DNA of 58,286 bases from an uncultured Traorella sp. (GTDB lineage: Bacteria > Bacillota_I > Bacilli_A > Erysipelotrichales > Erysipelotrichaceae): the NCBI GenBank assembly GCA_944324265.1, contig CALUVS010000010.1, positions 1 through 58,286 of the forward strand. Direction: 5' to 3'. The notes under the pieces were generated by a model, which did no database searches, was not told the origin of the DNA, and saw nothing but the letters and a program-made list of their open reading frames with translations. Below, piece by piece: positions 36,189 through 45,848 of the stretch. How positions within the stretch are numbered: position 1 is the first letter of the stretch; the number at the start of each line of letters is the position of its first letter. The position numbers and the translations under genes were made by a program.

Positions 36189-36217
36189 TTGATATGACAG
36201 TTTAATAATGTTATTAT
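36189..36217 (+). promoter_or_regulatory. Promoter of PTS-like gene
   Basis: TTGATA (36189-36194), 17 bp, TATTAT (36212-36217). Confidence 0.6.
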
Positions 36218-36234
36218 ATATGAGAGGTGATGGT

Positions 36235-37821
36235 ATGTCAAAATGGCATTCATTAATGGAGTATATACAATTTCCATTAAAAATATTATTTATAGGTACA
36301 GTCCTGCTGGGGGCAGGATATGCCGTTATCAATCCAAACCTTTCAGTTTTCTGGTCAGTGAATAATGAATGGATCATTCTTATAAGTGAATTAACCCGAT
36401 ATATCGGAGCGCTCATAATAGCATTTTTTCCATTGTTGGTATTTGTACATGTGCTTTCACATAAATTTGAATCATCAACACCCGTGGCCATGGGTTTATT
36501 GTCTTATGTATTGATCAATGTTGCAATGATTTTCTTTTTGGATACATCCTATGCCAGCTATTTTTATGAGAACACATTAGGTCTTGCAATCAGTTTTGAT
36601 ACGGTCATGATGAATAAGACAGGGCTGATCAGCCCATATAATACCGGAATTATCAGTTTGCTGTTTGCTTACGGTATTACAATGCTGGGATATCGCAGAA
36701 GCCGCCGATATTCTATTTTCGGTATTATACCATTTGTCGATCATGATGTTTGGGCCGCTATCTTTATTGCTATTGTCAGTGTGTTATGCGGTATTGGATT
36801 TGCTTATATTTGGCCATTTATCATTCAGGGATTGAATGTATTCTTTATGCTGATAGCGAATGATATTTCAAATCCAATCAATATGTTTTTGTATGGTATC
36901 TTTGAAAGATTAGCACAAGTCATTGATCTTGTTGACCTGCCTCGTCAAGTCTTCTGGTTTACTGAAGCAGGCGGAACATGGCTGAATAATGTAGGAATCA
37001 AGTATGCAGGAGATGTAGCTATCTGGACAGCTCAGAAAGCACAGGGAATCGGTTCTACAACTTCCGGAAGTTTTATTACTCCTTACTACATCATCAATAT
37101 GTTTATTATGCCTGCATTTATAATTGCTTATTATTCATTGTGTACAAGAAAGCAAGACAGAAGACGTTATATTGTATTCATCCTGCTTGCTTGTTTAGTT
37201 TCCATCTTATTTGGAAATCCATTCCCGGCAGAAATCTTAATGATTATTTTGGCACCTATGTTATATGCTGTATATCTGGTCATTGTCGGATTGTTATATG
37301 CGGGATTAAAAATGTTTAACATTGTTATCGGATATAGCTTTACTGAAAGTATGATGCTGGCAAATCCGGGCAGCGGTTTAGATTTATTGGTTTATTCAAG
37401 AAATCCGTATGTATTGCCTTCTGTTATGCGTATTATTTTAATTGGACTGGCCGTCGGATTAATATTCTTTTTACTGACTCGTTTCTACTTTAAATATTAC
37501 ACATTGCATTTCTTCCAATTTGAAGATGCTGATGTTGTCTGCGGCAAGATTGTAGAGGATCTGGGCGGTTTGGACAATATTATCAGCATTGATTCCACAC
37601 CGGATAAATTAGTTGTACAGTTAGGAAATGTAGAAGCAGTAGATTCTTCGGGATTGCATGATTATGGTATGTATCTTATTTTGGAATCAAAAAACGGATG
37701 GCTGATACGTATGGGAAATATTTCAACGGTGGTCAAAGATTATGTTGATCGTGAAAAGAGAAAACAGATGACGCCGCCTGAAAAAATTAAGCCGCTCATT
37801 CAGAAAAAAGAAGAAGAATAA
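36235..37821 (+). CDS. Degenerate PTS EIIC-EIIB protein (glucose superfamily)
   Basis: 528 residues from ATG 36235 (AGAGGTGAT upstream). About ten membrane helices form a PTS_EIIC domain (1-430); an EIIB-like domain follows (about 445-520): VEDLGGLDNIISIDSTPDKLVVQL aligns with the glucose-family segment around the phosphorylated Cys, but here the Cys position is Thr-Pro (IDSTPDKL instead of ID-x-C-x-T-R-L). The EIIC sugar-site motif GITEPIEF is replaced by FGNPFPAEI. It probably cannot phosphorylate sugar and may be a sensor, a facilitator or a relic. No EIIA or sugar-metabolic gene is adjacent. Confidence 0.8.
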   Translation: MSKWHSLMEYIQFPLKILFIGTVLLGAGYAVINPNLSVFWSVNNEWIILISELTRYIGALIIAFFPLLVFVHVLSHKFESSTPVAMGLLSYVLINVAMIFFLDTSYASYFYENTLGLAISFDTVMMNKTGLISPYNTGIISLLFAYGITMLGYRRSRRYSIFGIIPFVDHDVWAAIFIAIVSVLCGIGFAYIWPFIIQGLNVFFMLIANDISNPINMFLYGIFERLAQVIDLVDLPRQVFWFTEAGGTWLNNVGIKYAGDVAIWTAQKAQGIGSTTSGSFITPYYIINMFIMPAFIIAYYSLCTRKQDRRRYIVFILLACLVSILFGNPFPAEILMIILAPMLYAVYLVIVGLLYAGLKMFNIVIGYSFTESMMLANPGSGLDLLVYSRNPYVLPSVMRIILIGLAVGLIFFLLTRFYFKYYTLHFFQFEDADVVCGKIVEDLGGLDNIISIDSTPDKLVVQLGNVEAVDSSGLHDYGMYLILESKNGWLIRMGNISTVVKDYVDREKRKQMTPPEKIKPLIQKKEEE

Positions 37822-37828
37822 GAAAAGG

Positions 37829-37867
37829 GATCAAGTTTGTTCTTTGGAACAGCCTTGATCTTTTTTT
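37829..37867 (+). terminator. Terminator of PTS-like gene
   Basis: GATCAAG ... CTTGATC with an inner GTTC/GAAC stem, followed by TTTTTTT. Confidence 0.85.
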
Positions 37868-37902
37868 GAGCGCAGCTACTATAATTTAAAGGCTTTTTTT
37901 GA

Positions 37903-37908
37903 TATAAT
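37903..37908 (+). promoter_or_regulatory. Extended -10 promoter of mutS operon
   Basis: TGATATAAT, 26 bp before the ATG. Confidence 0.5.
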
Positions 37909-37933
37909 AAACAAGTTAAAGGAAGTGAATTTT

Positions 37934-40471
37934 ATGAGTGAAGAAATTAAATATACCCCGATGATGATGCAGTATCTGGAAGAGAAAAAGAAGTATCAAG
38001 ACTGCATTGTATTTTATCGTTTAGGCGACTTTTATGAAATGTTTTTTGATGATGCCAAGATTGCTTCACAAGAACTCGATCTTGTTTTGACCGGCAGAAA
38101 TGCAGGAGTAGAAGAACGTGTTCCAATGTGCGGTATTCCGTATCATGCAGCGAACGGGTATATTCAGCGTCTCACTCAAAAAGGATATAAAGTAGCTGTC
38201 ATTGAACAGCTGGAAGATGCGACAGCCGGGAAGATTGTTCAGCGAGGATGCATCAAAATAGTTACACCGGGGACATGGATGGATGAATCCAGCAATGAAA
38301 AAGAGAGTGTGTATTTAGCTTCACTTGTTGATACACAATACTCTTTGTTTGTTATCTATTGTGAAATGACAACTGGGGAATGCTATGCTCAGATGACTGA
38401 CCGCAATGTAGCCAGTTTACAGAAAATCTGTTTAGGAAGAAATGTACGAGAAGTGATCATCAGTTCATCTTTTGATAAACGATTGGAAAAAGCCATTGCA
38501 GAATTGCCGATGATCACAATTTCTCATTTTGATGATACTGAATGCAAAGAGGTTTATCAGCCTTTGATTGCGCATATTGATCAGCCGGCTGTGCAGAAAG
38601 CATTTGGTTTGCTGACCAATTATTTAGATGAGACACAGAAAACGGTAATGGCACATCTCAGCAAAGTCGAGATGATCTTAGAAGAAGAATCGATGCAGAT
38701 GGATTTTTCAACACGTTTGAATCTTGAATTGACACAGCCATTGCGAGCTAATTCAAAATCTCAGACACTTTGGTCTTTCTTGGATCATTGTCAAAGCTCC
38801 ATGGGTTCTCGTATGCTGAGAAAGTGGATTGAATATCCGTTGATCAATATTGAAGAAATTACCAAAAGAGAAGATGCGATTGATTTTTTAAACAGCAATT
38901 TTATCTTAAAGGATGAATTAAAAGAAGCCTTATCTCATGTATTTGACTTGGAACGACTCTGTGCAAGAATTGCTATCGGTACTGCGAATCCAAAAGACTG
39001 CATGCGTTTGGCTGCAACCTTGAAAGCCATACCGGATATTCAGAATATCATCAAAGACTGCAGGCCTTATGCTTCATTGGCTCAATTGGATCCATGTACA
39101 GCATTGATGAAAAAACTAGATGGGGCATTTTTAGATACCGCTCCTGTCAATGTTCGTGATGGGAATATCTTTGTTCAAGGTTATAATCAGGAATTGGATG
39201 AATTAAAAGAATTAAGTACTTCAGGACAGAATTGGATATTGGAATTTGAAGCCAAGGAAAGAGAAAGAACACAGATCAAAAATCTGAAGGTTGGTTATAA
39301 TCGTGTATTTGGCTATTATATTGAAGTTACCAAAGCCAATCTGAATTTGGTCAAAGATGATTTTGGCTATGTACGCAAACAGACATTGACCAATGCCGAA
39401 AGATATGTGACACAGGAATTAAAGGAAAAAGAAGAAGCAATTCTTCATGCACAGGAAAAAAGCATACGCTTGGAAATAGAATTATTTAATCAGCTGATTG
39501 ATGAAATCAAAACCTATCTGCCGAAGCTGCATGAATTGTCAACCGCTTGTGCAACGATCGATGCTTTGTATTCCTTAGCAGTTGTTTCCAATGAAAACGG
39601 CTATACACGACCTAAATTTCATCAGGAACATCGTATTTATTTAAAGGATGCCAGACATCCGATCTTAGAAAAAGTATTAAAAGGAAATCGCTATATTGCC
39701 AATGATCTGATCATGGATGAAAATAATCATATTGTCTTGATCACAGGTCCGAATATGGGCGGGAAATCAACTTATATGCGTCAGACAGCTGCAATTGTGA
39801 TCTTGGCACAGATTGGCTGCTTTGTACCGGCAAAAAAAGCAGAATTGCCTATTTTTGATAAGATCTTTACGCGTATTGGAGCCAGTGATGATATTATGAG
39901 CGGACAGTCTACCTTCATGGTTGAAATGATGGAAGCGAATAATGCTTTGCAGCAGGCAACCGAGAATTCATTGATCTTATTTGATGAGATTGGACGAGGT
40001 ACTTCTACTTATGATGGTATGTCTTTGGCACATGCAATGATTGAATATATTGATCAGAAAATCAAAGCAAAAACTTTGTTTTCAACACATTATCATGAAT
40101 TGACTGAATTAGAAGAAAAATATCCTTCAATTCATAATCTGCATGTAGATGTACATGAGGAAAATGACAGTGTCACTTTCTTATATAAGGTTGTGGACGG
40201 CAAGGCAGATAAGAGCTATGGGATCAATGTGGCTCGCTTAGCGAAATTGCCGGAATCTATTTTAAATCGTGCGCAGCAGATCTTAGCAGGATTGGAGGCT
40301 CAGCAGTCTGTAAGTTTGGATGAAGCCAGTAAATTTGAATATAAAAAAGAAGAATATTTATTTGAAAAACAGATCTGTGATGAAATCAATGCCTTGGATG
40401 CAGATGAATTGAGTCCAAAAGAAGCATTGAATTATGTATATTATTTAAAAGATAAATTAAAGAAAAATTAG
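37934..40471 (+). CDS. mutS: DNA mismatch repair protein MutS
   Basis: 845 residues from ATG 37934 (AAAGGAAGTGA upstream; the earlier GTG is too close). Mismatch-recognition motif FYRLGDFYEMFFDDA near the N-terminus contains the Phe-x-Glu wedge; ATPase Walker A GPNMGGKSTYMRQ (about 610) and STFMVEMMEA, LFDEIGRGTSTYDG follow. Binds mispairs and recruits MutL. First gene of mutS-mutL-miaA-msrA. Confidence 0.97.
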   Translation: MSEEIKYTPMMMQYLEEKKKYQDCIVFYRLGDFYEMFFDDAKIASQELDLVLTGRNAGVEERVPMCGIPYHAANGYIQRLTQKGYKVAVIEQLEDATAGKIVQRGCIKIVTPGTWMDESSNEKESVYLASLVDTQYSLFVIYCEMTTGECYAQMTDRNVASLQKICLGRNVREVIISSSFDKRLEKAIAELPMITISHFDDTECKEVYQPLIAHIDQPAVQKAFGLLTNYLDETQKTVMAHLSKVEMILEEESMQMDFSTRLNLELTQPLRANSKSQTLWSFLDHCQSSMGSRMLRKWIEYPLINIEEITKREDAIDFLNSNFILKDELKEALSHVFDLERLCARIAIGTANPKDCMRLAATLKAIPDIQNIIKDCRPYASLAQLDPCTALMKKLDGAFLDTAPVNVRDGNIFVQGYNQELDELKELSTSGQNWILEFEAKERERTQIKNLKVGYNRVFGYYIEVTKANLNLVKDDFGYVRKQTLTNAERYVTQELKEKEEAILHAQEKSIRLEIELFNQLIDEIKTYLPKLHELSTACATIDALYSLAVVSNENGYTRPKFHQEHRIYLKDARHPILEKVLKGNRYIANDLIMDENNHIVLITGPNMGGKSTYMRQTAAIVILAQIGCFVPAKKAELPIFDKIFTRIGASDDIMSGQSTFMVEMMEANNALQQATENSLILFDEIGRGTSTYDGMSLAHAMIEYIDQKIKAKTLFSTHYHELTELEEKYPSIHNLHVDVHEENDSVTFLYKVVDGKADKSYGINVARLAKLPESILNRAQQILAGLEAQQSVSLDEASKFEYKKEEYLFEKQICDEINALDADELSPKEALNYVYYLKDKLKKN

Positions 40472-40481
40472 GAGGATATCA

Positions 40482-42335
40482 ATGGCAAAAATTCAGCGGC
40501 TCAATGAACATTTAACGAATATGATAGCGGCTGGAGAAGTCGTAGAAAGACCCATGGGCATTGTGAAAGAATGTGTAGAAAATTCGATTGATGCACATGC
40601 TTCAGCAATTGAGATTCATATTCAGGATGGAGGATTATCTTTAATACGCATTATTGATGATGGTGACGGCATGGATTTTGATGATGCGGCCATGGCATTT
40701 GAGCGTCATGCGACCAGTAAAATCAGAAAAGACAGTGATTTGTGGAATATTCATACATTGGGATTCCGCGGAGAAGCCATTCCTTCGATTGCCTCTGTTT
40801 CAGAAGTAGATCTGTATACCAATGACGGAAAGGATACGACCATGGTTTCAGTTCATTATGGTCAAATGAAAGCTCATAAGAAACAGGCAACACCGAAAGG
40901 AACACAAATTGATATCCGCAATTTGTTTCAGAAAACACCGGCTCGTTTTAAGCATTTAAAAACGATACAGTATGAGTTTTCTTTGATTGTAGATGTCATA
41001 CAGAAATTTGCTTTATCTTATCCTGAAATCTCTTTTCTTCTGACACACAATGATGTGACTTCATTCAAAACGAATGGCAGTGGGAATTTGTTGGAAGTTA
41101 TCATGCAGATTTATGGACGTGATGTGGCAAAAGCTGCCCTTCCATTATCAGGAAAAGATGATGACTACACCATCAGCGGCTATGCCATCTTACCGCAGTT
41201 CAGCCGTGCCAATAAATATCATATGTTGGTTTATATGAATCATCGAATGATTCGCTCTTTCCGCATGAGCAAAGCCATACAGGATGCTTACAGCGCTTAT
41301 TTGCCGCATGATCGCTATCCGATTGTCATTCTCAATATTGATATGGATGCTCAGCTCATTGATGTCAATGTTCATCCATCCAAATGGGAAGTTCGTTTAA
41401 GCAAAGAAAAGCAATTAGAAAATTTCGTATATGCAATACTCGTAGACAGTTTAAAAAATCATTTCCAAGTACCGGAAGTTCAGTCTGTCAAAGAAAAAGT
41501 GATCATTGAGACACCAACATTGGATTTAACAGCTTCAATACCGAAGCCAATTGCTGAGATGCATAAAATGATTGATGACAGCTTTCAGGTGAAAGAAACA
41601 CCTCCAGTCTACGAAATCAAACAAGAAGAAATGCCTGTCTTTGAAAAACGTGATACAATAATAAAAGAAGAAACACTGCAGCCTGAGCAGCCAATCATTC
41701 AGCCTTCACTACCGAAACAAACTTTAGTACAGGAAAGTAAAGAACCGGTGAATCCTTCTTTTCCTGAATTAAAGGTCATCGGACAATTTCATAATTGTTA
41801 TATTTTGGCTGAGGGAGAAAAGGGATTATATATCATTGATCAGCATGCAGCACAAGAAAAATATCATTATGAACAGCTGAAGAAAAATATTTTCGAACCT
41901 TGTGAAAGGCAGCCCTTGTTAATACCGGAAGTATTCAAAGTAAAACCTTCTGTTATTGTTCAATTGAATGATATCAATCAATTATTAAGTGAAATGCATC
42001 TTCAGCTGGAATGCTTTGGAGAAGACAGTATTTTATTAAGAGAAGTTCCGATTTGGCTGAAAAATGTACAGGTGCATGAATTTATTACAGATATGCTGGA
42101 TTTCTATGAACAAAATCAAGAAGTCAATTTGGAAAAATTAAGAAAAGCTGCATTAGCTTCCGTTGCCTGTCATTCCAGCATTCGTTTTAATCGATCTCTG
42201 ACAATGGATGAAATGAAACAGGTGATTGAAGATTTACGCAAATGTGAACAGCCATTTCACTGTCCGCATGGAAGACCTACCTGCATATGCATTACCGATC
42301 ATCAGCTGAAGAAAGATTTCTATCGAGGTGGATAA
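40482..42335 (+). CDS. mutL: DNA mismatch repair endonuclease MutL
   Basis: 617 residues. GHKL ATPase motifs AAGEVVERP, DDGDGM and GFRGEA open the protein; a Pro/Glu/Lys-rich linker (about 345-420) separates the C-terminal dimerisation domain, which carries the endonuclease motif DQHAAQEKYHYE and CPHGRPT, so this is the nicking type of MutL used by bacteria without MutH. Shine-Dalgarno AGGAGG. Its stop shares a base with the miaA ATG. Confidence 0.97.
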   Translation: MAKIQRLNEHLTNMIAAGEVVERPMGIVKECVENSIDAHASAIEIHIQDGGLSLIRIIDDGDGMDFDDAAMAFERHATSKIRKDSDLWNIHTLGFRGEAIPSIASVSEVDLYTNDGKDTTMVSVHYGQMKAHKKQATPKGTQIDIRNLFQKTPARFKHLKTIQYEFSLIVDVIQKFALSYPEISFLLTHNDVTSFKTNGSGNLLEVIMQIYGRDVAKAALPLSGKDDDYTISGYAILPQFSRANKYHMLVYMNHRMIRSFRMSKAIQDAYSAYLPHDRYPIVILNIDMDAQLIDVNVHPSKWEVRLSKEKQLENFVYAILVDSLKNHFQVPEVQSVKEKVIIETPTLDLTASIPKPIAEMHKMIDDSFQVKETPPVYEIKQEEMPVFEKRDTIIKEETLQPEQPIIQPSLPKQTLVQESKEPVNPSFPELKVIGQFHNCYILAEGEKGLYIIDQHAAQEKYHYEQLKKNIFEPCERQPLLIPEVFKVKPSVIVQLNDINQLLSEMHLQLECFGEDSILLREVPIWLKNVQVHEFITDMLDFYEQNQEVNLEKLRKAALASVACHSSIRFNRSLTMDEMKQVIEDLRKCEQPFHCPHGRPTCICITDHQLKKDFYRGG

Positions 42336-43243
42336 TGGAAAAGATCATTATTATAGTAGGGCCGACAGGAGTCGGCAAAACAAGTTTAAGCATTGAATTG
42401 GCAAAACAGCTGCACACCAAAATTATCAGCGGGGATTCCATGCAGGTCTATCGAGAAATGACAATCGGTACAGCGAAAGTGACACCGCAGGAAGCACAAG
42501 GAATTCATCATTATCTGATTGATACATTTTCATATAAGGACGAATATAATGTGAAGGTATTTCAGAAAATGGGAAGAGAGGCGATTGCGGATATTATTCA
42601 AAATGGGAATATTCCGATAATCTGCGGAGGAACAGGCTTATATATCAAATCTTTGTATTATGATTATGAATTCAGAGAAGAAGAAACAGATGAAGAATTC
42701 CGTACTTTCTTACATTCACGCAGTGAAGATGAATTGTATGGGCTTTTAAAAGTGATTGATCCCAAAGCAACGGAAACCATTCATCACAACAATCGCAAAC
42801 GTGTGGAAAGGGCATTGATGAGAGCTCATGCAGGCGAAAAGAAAAGTGAAGCTGAATCTGCTCAGAATCATGAACCTATTTATGATGCATATGTCATCGG
42901 ATTGACAGCGAATCGTGAATATGTCTATGAACGTATTAATCAGCGAGTAGATGAAATGATTCGTGCAGGTCTTGAAGAGGAAGTCAGATCATTGATTCAA
43001 GAAGGAAATGAATGGGATCTGCAAAGTATGCAGGGAATTGGCTATAAAGAATGGAAAGAATATTTCCTGGGCAATAGAAGCAAAGAAGAAGTTATTGAAT
43101 TGATCAAGAAAAATTCCAGAAACTTTGCCAAACGCCAATATACTTGGTTCAATAATCAAATGCAGGTGAATTGGTATTCCATTGAAGAAGAAAAATGGAA
43201 AGAAAGATGTATGCAAGATATAGAAAGATGGATGAAATCATGA
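42335..43243 (+). CDS. miaA: tRNA dimethylallyltransferase
   Basis: 302 residues from ATG 42335. P-loop GPTGVGKTSLSIELA at the N-terminus, SGDSMQVYREMTIGTAK and GGTGLYIKSLYY are the MiaA motifs; the C-terminal QGIGYKEW and FAKRQYTWF contact the anticodon loop. It isopentenylates A37 of UNN-reading tRNAs. Follows mutL in many bacteria. Overlaps msrA by 4 nt. Confidence 0.96.
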   Translation: MEKIIIIVGPTGVGKTSLSIELAKQLHTKIISGDSMQVYREMTIGTAKVTPQEAQGIHHYLIDTFSYKDEYNVKVFQKMGREAIADIIQNGNIPIICGGTGLYIKSLYYDYEFREEETDEEFRTFLHSRSEDELYGLLKVIDPKATETIHHNNRKRVERALMRAHAGEKKSEAESAQNHEPIYDAYVIGLTANREYVYERINQRVDEMIRAGLEEEVRSLIQEGNEWDLQSMQGIGYKEWKEYFLGNRSKEEVIELIKKNSRNFAKRQYTWFNNQMQVNWYSIEEEKWKERCMQDIERWMKS

Positions 43244-43737
43244 AAAAAATTGTAGTTGCAGGCGGATGCTTTTGGGGCGTTGAAGAATACTATCGGCGTG
43301 TCAAAGGTATTGAAAAAACAAAAGTAGGTTATGCTCAAGGAAATGTTGTGAACCCGAATTATGAACAAGTTAAAAGTCAAAGTACAAATCATGCGGAAGC
43401 AGTAGAGCTTTGGTATGATGAAAATGTCATTTCATTTGAAAAGATAATAGAACTTCTATTCCGAATCATTGATCCAACCTCACTCAATCATCAAGGAGAG
43501 GATCATGGGACACAGTATCGAACCGGTATTTATGTTTTTGATGAACAAGAGCTAAGACAAGCACAGGCGTATATTGCCGAAAGACAAAAAGAATATGATC
43601 AAAAAATTTGTGTAGAAACAGAAATGCTGACATGTTTCTATGATGCAGAAGATTATCATCAAAAATATTTGGTCAAAAATCCAGCCGGTTATTGTCATGT
43701 AGATTTCAGTCAATTGAAAAAAGAAGAATGCAAATAG
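43240..43737 (+). CDS. msrA: Peptide methionine sulfoxide reductase A
   Basis: 165 residues from the ATG overlapping the miaA stop. Catalytic GGCFWGVEEYY has the nucleophile Cys near residue 10; VGYAQGNVVNP replaces the usual GYAGG; DHGTQYRTGIY and YHQKYL complete the family pattern. Reduces methionine-S-sulfoxide in proteins. No second resolving Cys of the MsrA-MsrB fusion type is appended. Confidence 0.93.
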   Translation: MKKIVVAGGCFWGVEEYYRRVKGIEKTKVGYAQGNVVNPNYEQVKSQSTNHAEAVELWYDENVISFEKIIELLFRIIDPTSLNHQGEDHGTQYRTGIYVFDEQELRQAQAYIAERQKEYDQKICVETEMLTCFYDAEDYHQKYLVKNPAGYCHVDFSQLKKEECK

Positions 43738-43747
43738 GAGAATGTAT

Positions 43748-44575
43748 ATGATCAAAAAGAAATTAGAAAAGTTCTTAGAAGAATATCGCAAAGAAGTATA
43801 TGCCAGTAAAAGCTCAGAAATTCAGGAAGAAATACAAATCTTACAGAAACGATGGAGTAAAGATGAAATTGATTTGCTGATTGATTCCACATGCAAAGAT
43901 CTGATTGAAAACTTGGAACAAATTGAAACGGAAAGAGAGGCAGAATTAACAATTGCGGAAAGCTTAGCTATGTTTAATGAAACAGCTCAGCTGATCGGCA
44001 ATAACCTGAAGTTCAGAATTTCTGTCGATGGTCTGGATGATCAAATTTATCGTATTATTTCTTTGCCTTCTTTTCTTCCGTTAAGCGGATTAGCCTATGC
44101 TATTATCGCCAGTATGAATGCAGAAGGAGATCATTTATATAACATTAAGATCGGCAGTACATATTATGTTAGTGACATTGAAGATAGTGACTATGATAAA
44201 GCATCTCAGGTTCATTTAGTTGAGATGAATTTAAAAACTGGTATGAAAATGAAGATGATTTATGACTATGGTGAAAATTATGTTTTCAATATTGAGTATC
44301 TAGGCGAAGTAGAAAGCAATAAGTTGATTGATGTTTATGAAGGAAAGGGAAATGGAATTATAGAAGATAATAAAGAAAAATTATATCAGGTTTATGAAAA
44401 TGCTAAAAGAGGAAAGAAATTGCCAAAGAAATATAGTGCATTTGATGCAGAAGAAAATACGATGGATGTTTTTTCTCGACTTTATGATTTAGCAGAATAT
44501 TATGGCGAAAATGTAGATGATGAATTTGAAGAATGGCTGGAAGAGGATTTGCCGTTTAAAGGTAATCAGGCATAA
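43748..44575 (+). CDS. pRiA4b ORF-3-like protein
   Basis: 275 residues from ATG 43748 (AGGAGA seven bases upstream). N-terminal 100 residues are helical and acidic; about 110-200 match the plasmid pRiA4b ORF-3 / IS1096 TnpR-like domain (KIGSTYYVSD, MKMIYDYGENYVFNIEYLG, YEGKGNGIIEDN). The domain is widespread but of unknown function. The acidic C-terminus (VDDEFEEWLEEDLPF) is typical. The gene follows msrA by 10 bp and is probably in the same transcript, as is mupG after it. No transposon ends or repeats surround it. Confidence 0.75.
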   Translation: MIKKKLEKFLEEYRKEVYASKSSEIQEEIQILQKRWSKDEIDLLIDSTCKDLIENLEQIETEREAELTIAESLAMFNETAQLIGNNLKFRISVDGLDDQIYRIISLPSFLPLSGLAYAIIASMNAEGDHLYNIKIGSTYYVSDIEDSDYDKASQVHLVEMNLKTGMKMKMIYDYGENYVFNIEYLGEVESNKLIDVYEGKGNGIIEDNKEKLYQVYENAKRGKKLPKKYSAFDAEENTMDVFSRLYDLAEYYGENVDDEFEEWLEEDLPFKGNQA

Positions 44576-44587
44576 GAGGTGAGTGAT

Positions 44588-45745
44588 ATGAATTTAGGTG
44601 TATCTGTATATCCAGATATTCGTCCTTTACCTGAAATCAAAGAATATTTGAAATTGGCAAGTCAATATGGCTGTACGCGAGTATTTTCCAGTATGTTTTC
44701 AGTAGAGGGAACAAAAGAAGAGGTTTTGAATTATTTTAGAGAATTGATAGAAGAGGCGCATAAATGGAACATGGAAGTTTCCTTGGATGTAAATCCATCT
44801 TGCTTTGAAAAATTGAATGCTTCGGCAGACGATTTATGTGTATTCAATGATATTCATGTCGATATCTTAAGAATGGATCTGAGCTATGGCATTGAAGAAG
44901 ATATGAAGCTGTTATTGAATCCATATAACATCAAGATTGAATTCAATGCGTCTATGATGAAACCGGAAGTTATCAAGGAAATGCTTAAAAGAGGAGCAAA
45001 ACCAGAAAATTTATTAGTATGTCATAATTTTTATCCGCAGCGCTATACAGGCTTGAAATGGGAAAAGTTCAGACAAATGAATCATGAATTTGCTCAATTA
45101 AAGGTTCGTACAGGTGCATTTATCAGCTCTCATGCAGAAAATACACATGGGGTATGGGATGCTGTATGCGGTTTGCCGACAGTTGAAAAGCTCAGAGATT
45201 TGCCGATTGATCTGCAGATGAGAATCATGATGGCTACAGAAGATGTCAGTGATGTTTTGATCGGCAATGCTTATGCCAGTGAAGATGAATTCCAGCTATT
45301 ACAGAAAGCATTAGAAATTAAAACGATGCAGAATGATCACCCGATTGTAAAAATGCTCATGAATTCAGGCAAAGATCTAGTACAGAAAAAAATACGTGTG
45401 CAGACAGATGAAAATATATCTGATGTAGAGAAAGAGATTTTATTTGACTTCTTTCCGCATACAGATGTGGGAGATAGTTCAGAATGGATCTGGAGATCTC
45501 GTATGCCGCGCTTCAAATACAGCAAAATCGGTGTAGAACCACGTCCATATGAAAAGGATTATTTTGAAGTAGGCGATGTTGTGATCGTGAATAATAATTA
45601 CAGACATTATGCCGGAGAAGTACAGATTGTTATTCAGCCAATCATCAATGATGGAACACGAAATCTAGTCGGACATATCAATGAACAAGAATATGAGATG
45701 ATGGAATTGATTCACGATAAAGATATTGTTGTATTTATGGAATAG
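44588..45745 (+). CDS. mupG: MupG-like 6-phospho-N-acetylmuramidase (DUF871)
   Basis: 385 residues from ATG 44588 (AAGAGGTGAG upstream; the earlier GTG is part of that site). The N-terminal TIM barrel begins LGVSVYPDIRPLPEIKEYL, then FSSMFSVEG and EVSLDVNPS; NLLVCHNFYPQRYTGL is a MupG/DUF871 hallmark. The C-terminal cyclophilin-like domain (about 270-385) has RMPRFKYSKIGVEPRPYEKDYFEVGD. It splits MurNAc-6P-containing disaccharide in wall recycling, but murQ and murP are absent from the window. Confidence 0.87.
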   Translation: MNLGVSVYPDIRPLPEIKEYLKLASQYGCTRVFSSMFSVEGTKEEVLNYFRELIEEAHKWNMEVSLDVNPSCFEKLNASADDLCVFNDIHVDILRMDLSYGIEEDMKLLLNPYNIKIEFNASMMKPEVIKEMLKRGAKPENLLVCHNFYPQRYTGLKWEKFRQMNHEFAQLKVRTGAFISSHAENTHGVWDAVCGLPTVEKLRDLPIDLQMRIMMATEDVSDVLIGNAYASEDEFQLLQKALEIKTMQNDHPIVKMLMNSGKDLVQKKIRVQTDENISDVEKEILFDFFPHTDVGDSSEWIWRSRMPRFKYSKIGVEPRPYEKDYFEVGDVVIVNNNYRHYAGEVQIVIQPIINDGTRNLVGHINEQEYEMMELIHDKDIVVFME

Positions 45746-45750
45746 AATGA

Positions 45751-45780
45751 AAAGGAATCAGGTCAATTGATTCCTTTTTT
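45751..45780 (+). terminator. Terminator after mupG
   Basis: AAGGAATCA, 7-nt loop, TGATTCCTT and TTTTT. Confidence 0.87.
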
Positions 45781-45848
45781 GTATAAATGAATGATTCATC
45801 TTTTTTCTGAAATCATTTTGATTTAAAATAGTGATATGGTGATAAATT

